In this document: one piece after another, positions 25,394-34,724 of the stretch
How the letters are laid out: each line of letters opens with the position of its first letter
Numbering within the stretch: the first letter of the stretch is position 1
NCBI GenBank assembly: GCA_013289765.1
Contig: JABCZI010000005.1
Span: forward strand, 62,001 to 126,000
Direction of reading: 5' to 3'
Length of the DNA: 64,000 nt
From: Acidobacteriota bacterium
GTDB taxonomy: Bacteria > Acidobacteriota > Terriglobia > Terriglobales > Acidobacteriaceae
The notes under the pieces: generated by a model
The model's input: the letters and a program-made list of their open reading frames with translations, nothing else
Database searches by the model: none
Told to the model about the DNA's origin: nothing
Position numbers and translations under genes: made by a program

Positions 25394-26689
25394 TCAAATT
25401 TCGGTCTTCGATTCAAATAATACGGGGCGTATGCGCGCCCCACCTGTTCCCAGGCGCTCGGCAAATTGAGGACGGATTCCGGTGGCGCGGAAGGTCCCGC
25501 GTACTTTGCCGTTCTCATCAGTGGCGCGACGTTCAAACACGAAAATATCCTGCATTGCGATGGATTCGCCGTCCAGGCCGGTGACTTCCGAAATTGAGAT
25601 GACTTTACGGGTTCCGTCCGATAAGCGCGCGACTTGCACCACGGCGTGAATGGCGGACGCTATTTGGTGACGCACGGCGCGCTCGGGGATATTGAGATTC
25701 GCCATGGAAACCATATTCTCCACGCGGGCTAATGCATCGCGCACGGAGTTAGCGTGCACCGTGGTCATGGAACCCTCATGGCCGGTATTCATGGCCTGCA
25801 ACATATCGAAGGCTTCCTCGCCGCGGACTTCGCCGACCACGATGCGGTCGGGCCGCATACGCAAGCTGTTAATGACCAACTGCCGTTGCCTGACCGCGCC
25901 TTTGCCTTCGATGTTAGGGGCGCGAGTCTCAAGGCGTACGACGTGCTCTTGCTTCAGTTGCAATTCGGCCGCGTCTTCGATGGTAACGATCCGCTCGACG
26001 TTAGGAATGTATCCGGAAAGTACATTGAGCAAAGTAGTTTTGCCGGAGCCTGTGCCGCCCGAGATCAACAGATTCAATCGTCCTTTCACCATGATGGAAA
26101 GCAGTTCGAGCATGGCTTCGGTCAGGGTGTGGTTTTCGATCATGTTGCGGGCCGTGACCGGGTCACGCCCGAAACGCCGGATGGAAAGGCAGGCGCCATC
26201 CAGTGCGAGCGGGGGAATAATGGCGTTTACGCGCGAACCATCGGCCAGCCTGGCGTCGACCATGGGAGAAGATTCATCGACCCGGCGGCCCACTCGCGAA
26301 ACGATTCGCTCGATGATCTGCATGAGGTGCTGGTTGTCCTTGAAGGACAAGCCCGTCAACTCCAGCTTACCGGCGCGCTCGATGTATACCTTGTCGAAGC
26401 GGTTCACCAGGATGTCGGAAATGGTGTGATCCTTAAGCAGAGGTTCGAGCGGACCGAGGCCGAAGATTTCGTCAAGGATTTCGCGCGACAGGCGCTCGCG
26501 CTCGGCAAAGCTTAAGGGAACAACCTCGGCGTTGACCGAATTGCGGATGAGGATGAGAACTTCTTCGCGGGCTGTGTCGCCGGTTTTACGGCCCAGTTTC
26601 TCCAGATCAAGACGGTCAAGGATCTTGCGGTGCAGGTCCGCCTTAACCTGCTGGTACTCACTGCGCTCGAAGGTTTGAAGATTAGCCAT
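25394..26689 (-). CDS. cpaF: Tad pilus secretion ATPase CpaF/TadA
   Basis: This hexameric ATPase drives Tad pilus assembly and probably retraction. Walker [11 protein letters not shown] starts at residue 211. The Asp box is [10 protein letters not shown], the GE motif is [26 protein letters not shown], and the His-box follows in TTVHANS. At 431 residues it is normal length for CpaF. It starts 6 bases after cpaE stops, which suggests coupled translation, and is followed by tadB. Confidence 0.96.
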   Translation of the reverse strand: MANLQTFERSEYQQVKADLHRKILDRLDLEKLGRKTGDTAREEVLILIRNSVNAEVVPLSFAERERLSREILDEIFGLGPLEPLLKDHTISDILVNRFDKVYIERAGKLELTGLSFKDNQHLMQIIERIVSRVGRRVDESSPMVDARLADGSRVNAIIPPLALDGACLSIRRFGRDPVTARNMIENHTLTEAMLELLSIMVKGRLNLLISGGTGSGKTTLLNVLSGYIPNVERIVTIEDAAELQLKQEHVVRLETRAPNIEGKGAVRQRQLVINSLRMRPDRIVVGEVRGEEAFDMLQAMNTGHEGSMTTVHANSVRDALARVENMVSMANLNIPERAVRHQIASAIHAVVQVARLSDGTRKVISISEVTGLDGESIAMQDIFVFERRATDENGKVRGTFRATGIRPQFAERLGTGGARIRPVLFESKTEI

Positions 26690-26695
26690 AAAATC

Positions 26696-27868
26696 CTATA
26701 CCGTCTTGAATATTGACCAGGCGGCACGCTTCACGTCGACGTCGTTGCGAGTCAGTTCATTCGCCAGCCCGGAAAAGCAACGGGCAATTTCGGTGTGACT
26801 TTGTTCCATGACTGGTGCGCCCCGGTCAATGGCGGAAGAGATAGCGAAGTATTGATTGGGAACGCGCCACAGCAATTTTACTCCTGCGGCATTTTCCGCT
26901 TCGGCCTCGCTGAATCCCGGCACTTTGCGAAAGCGGTTTAGGACCAGCCGCAAGCGTTCGCGATTGCCCGTCTCTCCTAAATAGTGTTGCACGCGAGCCG
27001 CGCTCCAGAGAGAAGCAACATCGGTGCAGGCCACAAGCAGCACACACTCGGACAAGTTTCCGACCAGACGGCTTGTGGCATCAAGCCGCGAGGAATTGTC
27101 CACCACCACATAGCGGTAGTGCGCCGCCAGCATATCGAACAAGCGGATAAACTCCGCAGTCGATGGCTCGATGGTGGCAGGGGAGTTGGTTCCCGCCAGC
27201 AACTGCAATCCGCCGCTGTGCCGGGTCATAAAACTTTCGAGCAAGGAACTGTCCATGCGGTGAAGGTTGCGGGTAGCGTCGGCCAGGGTGAACAATGGCT
27301 TGAGATTCAGATGTAGAGATGTGTGCCCGATCGGTGCGAGATCCACGAGGGCGGTGTTGCCGTGAGCGGACTGAAGGGCGAGAGCAAGATTGACTGCCAC
27401 CGTGGTTGCTCCGCTTCCTCCCTTGGCATTAACTATGGAAAACACTTTGCCGCGCGGACCCTCTCTCTGCACCCGGCGTTGGGCAGTAGTGAGGCGGACG
27501 AATGCCTCCAGAAGATCGGTGGTCGTGGTGGGCCGCTCGATGAACTCACGAGCCCCGGCGCGCATAGCGCTCACGATGATTTGAGGATGGTTCAGATTTC
27601 CGATGGCGAACACCGAAACTTCGGGCAGTTCCTGGTGCAAAAGTTCGATGGCGCGCATGGCCCCAGCGGGATTGTCGCCGGGAATGTCGACGAGGAGCAC
27701 GTCGGGATTGGTTCCTTGCACGCGACGCGTAATCTGATCTGAGGCGGCGACCGGAAAACTAGCGCACGTATGAACCGTGCGGGCTACGCTGGTGCCATCC
27801 ACCAACACCTGAAGTACGGTGCGTTGTTCATTGTCGGTGGCCACAATAACTACTGAAAGCTCGGCCAT
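26696..27868 (-). CDS. cpaE: Pilus localisation ATPase CpaE/TadZ
   Basis: The 390-residue protein has an N-terminal receiver-like domain (residues 1-125, core LLVDIP and VSAMRAGAREFIERP) and a MinD/ParA-like domain. The P-loop is KGGSGATT at residues 149-156. The first Lys of a deviant Walker A is present but the second (GKT) is replaced by Ala, as is typical of TadZ/CpaE proteins. It probably places the pilus machine at a cell pole or site. It lies between cpaC and cpaF. Confidence 0.9.
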   Translation of the reverse strand: MAELSVVIVATDNEQRTVLQVLVDGTSVARTVHTCASFPVAASDQITRRVQGTNPDVLLVDIPGDNPAGAMRAIELLHQELPEVSVFAIGNLNHPQIIVSAMRAGAREFIERPTTTTDLLEAFVRLTTAQRRVQREGPRGKVFSIVNAKGGSGATTVAVNLALALQSAHGNTALVDLAPIGHTSLHLNLKPLFTLADATRNLHRMDSSLLESFMTRHSGGLQLLAGTNSPATIEPSTAEFIRLFDMLAAHYRYVVVDNSSRLDATSRLVGNLSECVLLVACTDVASLWSAARVQHYLGETGNRERLRLVLNRFRKVPGFSEAEAENAAGVKLLWRVPNQYFAISSAIDRGAPVMEQSHTEIARCFSGLANELTRNDVDVKRAAWSIFKTV

Positions 27869-27939
27869 GTCCTATACCGTTTTCAAATTCCCTGATTCGA
27901 ATTTCAGTTGCCTTGTTGTTCCACTACTTCGTCGTTTCA

Positions 27940-29352
27940 CTACTTCCCCGAAGGTTTCTTTCCGTCGAACTTTCCGTTGTCGATAAAAGGCTGAGGATTT
28001 TTAGGCCCAGGAGGCGCTGCGGTACTGGGAGAGATCCGATGCACCGTGCACAAGACCATCAGTTCGGAATTACTCTTTTGCGCGCTCTTGCTTTTAAAGA
28101 AATTACCCAGAATCGGAATATCGCCAAGCCCAGGAATCTTGTTCCAGATATCGGTGACACGATTGTCGATCAAGCCGGCGATTACGAAGCTTTGTCCATC
28201 CTGCAATTCGAATTCAGTTTCTGCTTTACGCGTACTCAAGGCGGGTACGGTAAAGCCGGAGATCGTGAGAGCGTTTGCGAAATCCAGCGTACTCACCTCA
28301 GGGGCGACTACGAGGTGGATATTGCCGTTGGGCATAATTACCGGAGTGAACTCCAGCTTCACACCGAACTCTTTAAATGAAATGGTAACGGCGGTAAATC
28401 CCGCGCCGGGCTGGACGATGGGAAAAGGAAACTGTCCGCCCGCCAGGAAGCTTGCCTTCTTCCCGTTGACCGCGATGAGGTTGGGTTCGGCTAAAATCTG
28501 CAGAAGGTTCTTACTCTGGAGCGCCTCGATGACGGCGCCGAAGTGAATGTCGGGACGGAACAAAAACAGGTTCAAGACATTGTTGATCGTTTCGGTAGCG
28601 GCACCCGACCCACTCTGTCCCGGAACTTGTGTAATCTGCTGGGGGCCGACGCCGCCGTACTGGCCGGTACCGGTCGTTCCAATAAAATTGCCGGCGCCGG
28701 TAGAAAAGAAGTTAGATCCCAGTTGGGTGAGAGCGCTCCGGTCAACCTCTGCAAATTTAACTTCCAGCAGCACTTCCTGTGCGCCTACCGGTCCAAAGGT
28801 GAGCACGTTCACAACATTCTTCGAATAAGCAGCGGCAAGTTCGCCTGCACGCTTGGCAACATCTTCTGTAGTAACGTGGCCGGAGAGAACAATGGCGGAA
28901 CGCGACGGCGTAACGGAAATTTGTTCCTCAGGGAATACGCGGTGCTCCTCTTCGGCGGCGGCGCTGACGTCGACATCGACGCGAAGATCGAAACTGCGCG
29001 AACGCTCGAGCTCATCCCAAATAAGCAGAGAGACTTCGCCGGGTGATCGCCCGTGGACCAGAATTTGGGTGGGCGTAATTACGGTTGCATAGGCCACAGT
29101 GGGGTCGGTTACCGAAATGCGTTTCAGCCGCTCTGTCGTATTGATGAGCAGAGACTTATCGACCATCACGCGCAATGGGGCCGCACCTTGCGGCTGGGCA
29201 GACGGCGGCGGGAGCGTGGTCTGGGTGGCGGCGGGGGCTGCCGGCTCGTGCGGCGCTGCCTCCTGAGCATAGGCCTCGGCTAAAGCGAACCCTGGCAGTG
29301 CCAGCGCCAAAAACGGCAACGCCACCGCCAAAAATGTCGTGCAAACCTTCAT
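27940..29352 (-). CDS. cpaC: Outer-membrane secretin CpaC/RcpA
   Basis: This secretin forms the outer-membrane channel of the Tad pilus. The 470-residue protein has a signal peptide (MKVCTTFLAVALPFLALAL, cleaved near ALAEAYA), a pilus N-terminal domain (LLINTTERLKRISVTDP), a BON-like domain (AIVLSGHVTTEDVAKRAGEL) and a C-terminal secretin domain with LAEPNLIAVNGKKASFLAGG and FVIAGLIDNRVTD. ATG 29352 is favoured over ATG 29370, since GAGG lies about 9 bases before it. A Pro-rich insert separates the signal peptide from the first domain. Confidence 0.93.
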   Translation of the reverse strand: MKVCTTFLAVALPFLALALPGFALAEAYAQEAAPHEPAAPAATQTTLPPPSAQPQGAAPLRVMVDKSLLINTTERLKRISVTDPTVAYATVITPTQILVHGRSPGEVSLLIWDELERSRSFDLRVDVDVSAAAEEEHRVFPEEQISVTPSRSAIVLSGHVTTEDVAKRAGELAAAYSKNVVNVLTFGPVGAQEVLLEVKFAEVDRSALTQLGSNFFSTGAGNFIGTTGTGQYGGVGPQQITQVPGQSGSGAATETINNVLNLFLFRPDIHFGAVIEALQSKNLLQILAEPNLIAVNGKKASFLAGGQFPFPIVQPGAGFTAVTISFKEFGVKLEFTPVIMPNGNIHLVVAPEVSTLDFANALTISGFTVPALSTRKAETEFELQDGQSFVIAGLIDNRVTDIWNKIPGLGDIPILGNFFKSKSAQKSNSELMVLCTVHRISPSTAAPPGPKNPQPFIDNGKFDGKKPSGK

Positions 29353-29415
29353 CGTGTCATTCCTCTCCACATGAGGAGGCTTGCGATTCGAAAACGCAAG
29401 CGGCGTGCTCTTCAG

Positions 29416-30285
29416 CTACTTGGACTCTTGACAACCCTCGTCAGTACACTTGACCACGTCCGGCTTCTTATCGCCCTGGTACACCTCGACGCTGAGGACT
29501 GAAGGAGCTGGAGGCGGTTGCTCAGCCTTATGCTGTTTTACAGGATGGACGGGAGCACGCGGCGGAGTTACAACCGGCGTGCCACTTTTGTAAAGACCCT
29601 TGGCGTTTGCTGCTTCCACGCCATCCTGATGGGTGTCGAGGGGGTTGCGCAGTGAGAGCTGAATCTTCCCCTCGGCGCTGGCCAGGGTAAGACGCTCGGC
29701 ATCTTCTGGCGACGTAAGAAGCGTGATTACCGGAGTGTTTTGCGCGTCCCCGGAGGCATTACGCTCGAGAGTATGGCCCGACGCAATCACTGCCACATTC
29801 TGCAAGACAGTAGTGGTTTGATTCTCCGAGCTCCCGTTGGGCGTTCCGGTAAGAAGTATATCGACGCGGGTCCCGGGGCCGACAAAACCAGCGACAGAAA
29901 CCACTTCATTCACCCGCACTGAGACGGCGCGCATTCCCGGCGGAATCAAAGAGGGCAAACCGGATCCGGAATTTTCCGGCGCCAGCTTGCTGGGCAGAAT
30001 AAATTCGCCTTTGGAAACGGGAATGATTACGCCACGTCCCAATACCTGGGACCTTTTGCCATAAGCTCCGGGTGGAATGCCGGAGGAGGGGAACTTGGCA
30101 GTGCGCACGTCGTGCTCTTCGATTCTTGCTCCTACCTGAATGTCATTAGCAGCCACCACTACGTCGGCGCCAGCCTCGTTATCCGAGGACCCTCTCCCTT
30201 GCAGATTCTTGTAGACGAGGACGCTGACGAAGGCACCCAAGGCCAACGCCACAACCCCGATCATCAACAAACGGCTTCGATTCAT
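29416..30285 (-). CDS. cpaB: Tad pilus assembly protein CpaB/RcpC
   Basis: The 289-residue protein has an N-terminal membrane anchor (RLLMIGVVALALGAFVSVLV) and an SAF domain (VVAANDIQVGARIEEHDVRT and GRGVIIPVSKGEFILPSKL). The RcpC core follows (GMRAVSVRVNEVVSVAGFVGPG and VDILLTG). CpaB works with the secretin in the periplasm. The C-terminus is Pro/Lys-rich and ends in two Cys (VVKCTDEGCQESK), which may pair. It is the second gene of the pilus operon, 84 bases after the pilin. Confidence 0.92.
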   Translation of the reverse strand: MNRSRLLMIGVVALALGAFVSVLVYKNLQGRGSSDNEAGADVVVAANDIQVGARIEEHDVRTAKFPSSGIPPGAYGKRSQVLGRGVIIPVSKGEFILPSKLAPENSGSGLPSLIPPGMRAVSVRVNEVVSVAGFVGPGTRVDILLTGTPNGSSENQTTTVLQNVAVIASGHTLERNASGDAQNTPVITLLTSPEDAERLTLASAEGKIQLSLRNPLDTHQDGVEAANAKGLYKSGTPVVTPPRAPVHPVKQHKAEQPPPAPSVLSVEVYQGDKKPDVVKCTDEGCQESK

Positions 30286-30369
30286 AAAATTCCATCCAAG
30301 CAAAAAAAGGCTGTTATCCTCGCCCGCATTAAGCGAGAACTGCCTCTGTTGCCGCGTCCTGCAGATGCT

Positions 30370-30546
30370 TTACTGAATAGAACTAGCGACGTTGGAGAAA
30401 ACGTTGTTGGCGTTAGAGCCGATCAGCCGAACTGTGCCCACGACGATTACGAGGATTACGGCCAGCATCACCGCATATTCGGCTATATCCTGTCCGCCTT
30501 CCTCGCGCCACAATCTCTCGCGACACAATCCAAAGAGATGATCCAT
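30370..30546 (-). CDS. flp: Flp-type pilin (short gene)
   Basis: The 58-residue product is a type IVb Flp pilin. It has a basic, short leader (MDHLFGLCRERLWREEGG) and the processing site GG before QDIAEYAVML, with Glu5 and Tyr6 of the mature protein conserved. A single hydrophobic stretch (AVMLAVILVIVVGTVRL) and a short Asn/Ser-rich tail follow. AGGAGGGG lies 8 bases before ATG 30546, a very strong ribosome site. It heads the Tad operon. No prepilin peptidase gene is in the window. Confidence 0.93.
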   Translation of the reverse strand: MDHLFGLCRERLWREEGGQDIAEYAVMLAVILVIVVGTVRLIGSNANNVFSNVASSIQ

Positions 30547-30682
30547 GGTTCTCGCCCCTCCTAGACAGATTCAAATTCTCGAAACAGCCTCCAGAGCAGG
30601 CTACAAGGCCCATTAGGCCTCTGGGGACTGACGGCCCGTGTTCACACGTGCTGCGGGGAGATTAATCCTAAACATAATAACC

Positions 30683-30699
30683 TGCAAGATGCCGTCCAG
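30683..30699 (-). promoter_or_regulatory. Possible sigma-54 promoter of the pilus operon
   Basis: The minus strand reads CTGGACGGCATCTTGCA. GG and GC are spaced as in the -24/-12 consensus (YTGGCACGNNNNTTGCW), with a mismatch at three central bases. The start point would lie near 30670, leaving a leader of about 125 bases before flp. This is a pattern match only. Confidence 0.3.
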
Positions 30700-30745
30700 G
30701 TTGTATTTTCTTGCATAGTCGCGGGAATGACCATCGAGGGTTTGG

Positions 30746-32239
30746 TTACTGACGCGGGCTTGCCCCGGCGGGGATGTCGGGAGCGGCCTCAAGATGAGTC
30801 CGGTTCGCCTCGGTCAGTACCACTGCCTGCTCATCTTCGTAAGACACTATCCAGCCAGGGTAGCTTCGCAAGCCAGTAGCGAGGGCTGAATCCTTAGGGA
30901 TGAGGACCGTTCCGATGCTCCACTGCTGCAGGGTTTGCCTCCAGTCGTCTCTGAACTGATAAGTGTTTGCGAACTCATCAAGAAGCTGGTTGTCGTAAAG
31001 ATCGGCCCGCCCATCAATAAAAACACGAGTGGAGGGATAAAGCTTCCAGATCAAGTAACCCCCCCAGTCATAGGAATTAAAAAGTGGACTTGCGGCAGGG
31101 TTTGCCTGAAGAAAAGCCGCTGCACGGGCAGGAAAGTGTTCCTCCTCGGCTTGGGACTGGCGCTGAAGGACGCGTGTGGTGTGGACTCCGACGAAGGTTA
31201 CCATTGCCAGGATGATGGTGCCGTGGATGAAACTTTGAGCCGCAGTTTGATCTGCATGATTCGGAGTGCTTTTAGGCCAGGTCCCGAGCCGCTTTGAGAG
31301 AAGCGGCACAGCGATCAAAACGAACAAAGGAATCATGCGGATGGAACAGAGGCCGGCGTACAAGCTAACGAGCAGAAGAAGCAGATCTCGCGGTCGTATC
31401 TGGCGCTGAGACCAACTAGAGGCCGCGAGCAGGCTCAATAATAGGAATAAGAAGGGCCAATACTCGGCAAAATGGAAGTTTGGCGAAGCCCATTCCTTGA
31501 TGTACTGCTGCATAGTTGTAGAACGGATAGTTTCGATTGGGTAGGAGAACAGCCGTAGTCCGTTGGGGTTAACCGGTACAAGCAGAAAGTCGAGTAACAG
31601 GATCAGTGCAGAAGTTCTGAAGTGTCGATCTTGCTCCGGCGAAAATGATCGGAACGCTCGTTCCACCCATTCGCCCGCGAGGAACAATGCCGAAAGCGCA
31701 AGTCCGACAGCGAAGCCGGCGTGCAGATTCACCCAGAGAAGCGTCAAAGGGATGGTCCACCAAAGAAGTTTTGAATTCCTCTCGGAGCGCTCCAGCAGCA
31801 GAAGCCACAGACTGGTCAAAAGCAATGACAGCACCTGTGGGCGCACTCCCCAGACAGGTGCTGTAGCCCAAGCTGCGACGAGCGTGGATAGGCCGGCGAC
31901 GTAGGGAGCAGGGCCGCAGCGCAAGTAAAGTAAAAAGAACGTTGCGCTCAAAATCGCGGCAAATATCACGATCAATCCGCCCCATCCTACGATGCGATAA
32001 ATCTGATGTAGAAACACCTCGGTCAGCCACTCATGTGCGACCCAGGGTTGACCGGCGCGGGTGTACGAAAAGGGATCCGTCCGGGGAACGTTTTTGTGCG
32101 CGGCGATGTACTCTCCGGTCCTGAGGTGCCACCAGACGTCAGGATCGGCGACATTACGCGCCGCCATGGCAAACAGGCCAAGGAAGAGGATCGCGAGAAA
32201 GACGCGGGAAGTGCTGAGCAGGCGCTTCATAGCGGTCAT
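30746..32239 (-). CDS. GT-C-like multi-membrane protein
   Basis: The 497-residue protein has about ten hydrophobic helices. The first outside loop has NVADPDVWWHLRTGEYI, an acidic DPD motif as in GT-C glycosyltransferases that use lipid-linked sugars, and the C-terminal soluble part begins near LFNSYDWGGYLIWKLYP with FIDGRADLYD. The exact family is not recognised and no activity is assigned. Starts at 32239 and 32230 are both possible. It is 53 bases from the next gene upstream and closes a five-gene membrane cluster. Confidence 0.8.
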   Translation of the reverse strand: MTAMKRLLSTSRVFLAILFLGLFAMAARNVADPDVWWHLRTGEYIAAHKNVPRTDPFSYTRAGQPWVAHEWLTEVFLHQIYRIVGWGGLIVIFAAILSATFFLLYLRCGPAPYVAGLSTLVAAWATAPVWGVRPQVLSLLLTSLWLLLLERSERNSKLLWWTIPLTLLWVNLHAGFAVGLALSALFLAGEWVERAFRSFSPEQDRHFRTSALILLLDFLLVPVNPNGLRLFSYPIETIRSTTMQQYIKEWASPNFHFAEYWPFLFLLLSLLAASSWSQRQIRPRDLLLLLVSLYAGLCSIRMIPLFVLIAVPLLSKRLGTWPKSTPNHADQTAAQSFIHGTIILAMVTFVGVHTTRVLQRQSQAEEEHFPARAAAFLQANPAASPLFNSYDWGGYLIWKLYPSTRVFIDGRADLYDNQLLDEFANTYQFRDDWRQTLQQWSIGTVLIPKDSALATGLRSYPGWIVSYEDEQAVVLTEANRTHLEAAPDIPAGASPRQ

Positions 32240-32292
32240 ATCATAGCTGGTAGCTCACACAGAGATAATCTCCTGCCAGGAATGCAGTCCAA

Positions 32293-33579
32293 TCATCGAG
32301 ACAACAGATGGAGCGGATCACTTGTGGTCCAGGTGCGGATTCTAACTAGGCAACTCAACGCAAATACAACGGTTAGCGGCAGTAGCGGGCTAGTGTACAA
32401 CGGGACGAGCCACCAAGCGAGTAACGCGCGTGGAGAAAACAGGACTGCGGCTAAAGCCAAACCCGTCGCGGCGACCCACTCCCATGCCAGCACTAGCCAA
32501 ACTGCGAGAATCGCTATCCGGGCTAACGGCGTCGAACTAGAAATGACGCCACGGTATCGGTAAATACACAAGAACCCGGGCAACAGCAGAAGTTGCACGT
32601 GAGGAGCCAGTGTAGGGATAACTGTAAGAGTCGCAGCCAGCGTGAGACTGATAGCCAGGAAAAAACCTGGTGAGTCTACGGGATGACGCAAGTATTGCCA
32701 GCAGCGTGTCAGTAGCGCCAGAAGCAGGATGGCAGCTGCAAACGGACCTACGCGGGGAGTAAACCAAACGTCAAGCAAAGAGCGGCCAAAAGTGTACTGT
32801 CTATAAACCTGAACGACCCTCAGGAAATCTCCGATCCAGCCGGGTCGTAGCCACTCGCTCAGCCCAATCAGCAGAGACATGGATGCGAAGAAGCTCCAGG
32901 CAAGCGACTGCCGTCGCCGCCAATCATGCACCGTCCAAAAGCCGAGCCAGGGCACAAGCAGAATCGTGAACTGCGGCTTGAAGCTGCAAATCGCGAGGAA
33001 TAAGCCGGCGAGAAACAGATGTCCGGAGGTAAGCAGAACCACTGACAGAGCCAGGCAGCCTGCAGCAATCAAACTCAAGTTCTGCAGTTGGATTCCCTGC
33101 AACACAGGGAAGCTGCCCAACGTAAAAAGCGCAAGGGTAAGCATTTCGGTTGGCGGCCCGCGGAAATGAAGCGCGCGAAGCCACATCACAAGACTTCCCA
33201 TTGTCAGCAATATCGATGCAAAAAAGAAAAGGATTTGTACAGTTGAAAACGGCATGTGAACCGTAGGCCACAGCAAAAAGGCCGCATAAAGGGGATAGGC
33301 GAACCCTCCTGCGACCTGGGAGGGGTCCTCGCGATATGCCGATACGAGGGGCGCACCGTAGATTACAGATTGAATTTCGTGCGCGACCGCGGGTGCATAC
33401 GGATTGCGGCCCTGCACGAAGAGTGCATGTGCGCCCCACCAGGGGGCGTAAAGGTCGGAGAAGTGCGCTGGCTGTCCGGCGCTCCAGATCCTCGCCGTAT
33501 AGAACTCCATGGAGGTCAGCGAGATGATCGACAGCACCAGCCACACAGCAGGTCGGAAAATGCGTTGTGAGTCTTTCAT
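32293..33579 (-). CDS. GT87-like (DUF2029) membrane glycosyltransferase
   Basis: The 428-residue product has about ten hydrophobic helices and resembles GT87 enzymes, which add mannose from polyprenyl-phosphate-mannose to lipids or glycans. The visible signature is the first-loop stretch HFSDLYAPWWGAHALFVQG and RNPYAPAVAHEIQ, which closely parallels the protein at 35711. FSFKPQ-like positions (ICSFKPQFTILLVPW) recur in the family. ATG 33579 overlaps the stop of the PAP2-like gene (ATGA), so the two are translationally coupled. The substrate is unknown. Confidence 0.82.
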   Translation of the reverse strand: MKDSQRIFRPAVWLVLSIISLTSMEFYTARIWSAGQPAHFSDLYAPWWGAHALFVQGRNPYAPAVAHEIQSVIYGAPLVSAYREDPSQVAGGFAYPLYAAFLLWPTVHMPFSTVQILFFFASILLTMGSLVMWLRALHFRGPPTEMLTLALFTLGSFPVLQGIQLQNLSLIAAGCLALSVVLLTSGHLFLAGLFLAICSFKPQFTILLVPWLGFWTVHDWRRRQSLAWSFFASMSLLIGLSEWLRPGWIGDFLRVVQVYRQYTFGRSLLDVWFTPRVGPFAAAILLLALLTRCWQYLRHPVDSPGFFLAISLTLAATLTVIPTLAPHVQLLLLPGFLCIYRYRGVISSSTPLARIAILAVWLVLAWEWVAATGLALAAVLFSPRALLAWWLVPLYTSPLLPLTVVFALSCLVRIRTWTTSDPLHLLSR

Positions 33580-34724
33580 CCGGCGGAAAGCGGTCCTTCC
33601 CGGATGGGGGTTTTGGAACCGGCCCGAATCCTGCCATTTCGCAAACCCAAACCATCCGTGATGGCTATCGCAATCATCGCCACCAGGAGTCCTGCGATGA
33701 TATCGACAAGGTAATGCCACTCCAGCAGCAAAATGGAGCCAATTAGGATCGCGTCATACAAGCACAAAGCAAACAGCATCCGTCTCCAGCGGCGTAAGAA
33801 CCACATGACGATGAGGGGCTGCGCGATATGCATGCAGGGAAAAGCGATGAAGTAGTCAGTCGAAAGGCGACCGACCGGAACGTGGTTCCAAAGCGCGAGC
33901 GCACGCGCGATTAGAACTTTTTGGATGGAGTAAGTCTGCAGAGCACTGGGAAATCGCGAGAAGTGACCGGGACATAAATAATACGGACCTTGACTAGGCC
34001 ACAGATAAAACAAGACTAGCGAGAGATAGTACGCCATGAGGATTGTGCCCACGAACTGCAAGCCGGGACTCCTACCCTCGTAGAGGCTGACGAGGATGAT
34101 GGCAGCTCCGATCTGCGGAAACATGCCGAAGTAAATGAACTCCAGAAATTGAAACAGGGAAAGTGGGAAGGCGCGAACCGCCCAGTGCGACAGGTCGGAA
34201 ACCGACCATCCGCGCAGGATCCACTTGTCAATCGCGTTGAACGTTGGATCATAAGCGAAGTTGAAATGAACCGAGACAATGATGTCGTTGTAAGCGAGGA
34301 CCAGCAGAAAACCTGCAAACAAATAAGCGGCGGGCATAAGGATGGTGCCTGCCGCTTGTTGCAGGCGGCGCATGGTTCCTCTTTCCATATATTCGAGTAT
34401 TACAACGGCATCGACGGTTAGAACCAGCGCCTTCATCCCGGTGAAGGCCCAACTCAGAATGCTGAGATAGATCAGCACAAGAACCACGCGAAGCGGCTCG
34501 CGCCGGTAACGTTCAGCAAGAGGTTTCAGACTCTCGCTGCCCGGGAGACCGATCATGCACAGCACTGCGGCAACGAAGATGGACTGAGCTGCCAAGACGA
34601 ACCAGTAAGCACTAACAAGGGGGATCCAATCGAACTGGACGGGAAGATGCAATCTTCGCAGAATGGGTATGAGGGCAATTCCCAGGACCGATGTGATGCA
34701 GTAATGCCAGTAACGGGTTTTCAT
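33576..34724 (-). CDS. PAP2-like integral membrane phosphatase/transferase
   Basis: The 382-residue protein has about nine helices. The C-terminal half carries a PAP2 motif set: AFPCMHIAQPL with the His of C2, and LEWHYLVDIIAG with the His and Asp of C3. The first PAP2 box (KxxxxxxRP) is not evident, and Cys takes the usual Ser place before Met-His, a pattern closer to Aur1/inositol-phosphoceramide-synthase-like PAP2 enzymes. A head-group exchange or dephosphorylation of a lipid-linked sugar is a possible role. It overlaps both neighbours by 4 bases (ATGA). Confidence 0.75.
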   Translation of the reverse strand: MKTRYWHYCITSVLGIALIPILRRLHLPVQFDWIPLVSAYWFVLAAQSIFVAAVLCMIGLPGSESLKPLAERYRREPLRVVLVLIYLSILSWAFTGMKALVLTVDAVVILEYMERGTMRRLQQAAGTILMPAAYLFAGFLLVLAYNDIIVSVHFNFAYDPTFNAIDKWILRGWSVSDLSHWAVRAFPLSLFQFLEFIYFGMFPQIGAAIILVSLYEGRSPGLQFVGTILMAYYLSLVLFYLWPSQGPYYLCPGHFSRFPSALQTYSIQKVLIARALALWNHVPVGRLSTDYFIAFPCMHIAQPLIVMWFLRRWRRMLFALCLYDAILIGSILLLEWHYLVDIIAGLLVAMIAIAITDGLGLRNGRIRAGSKTPIREGPLSAG

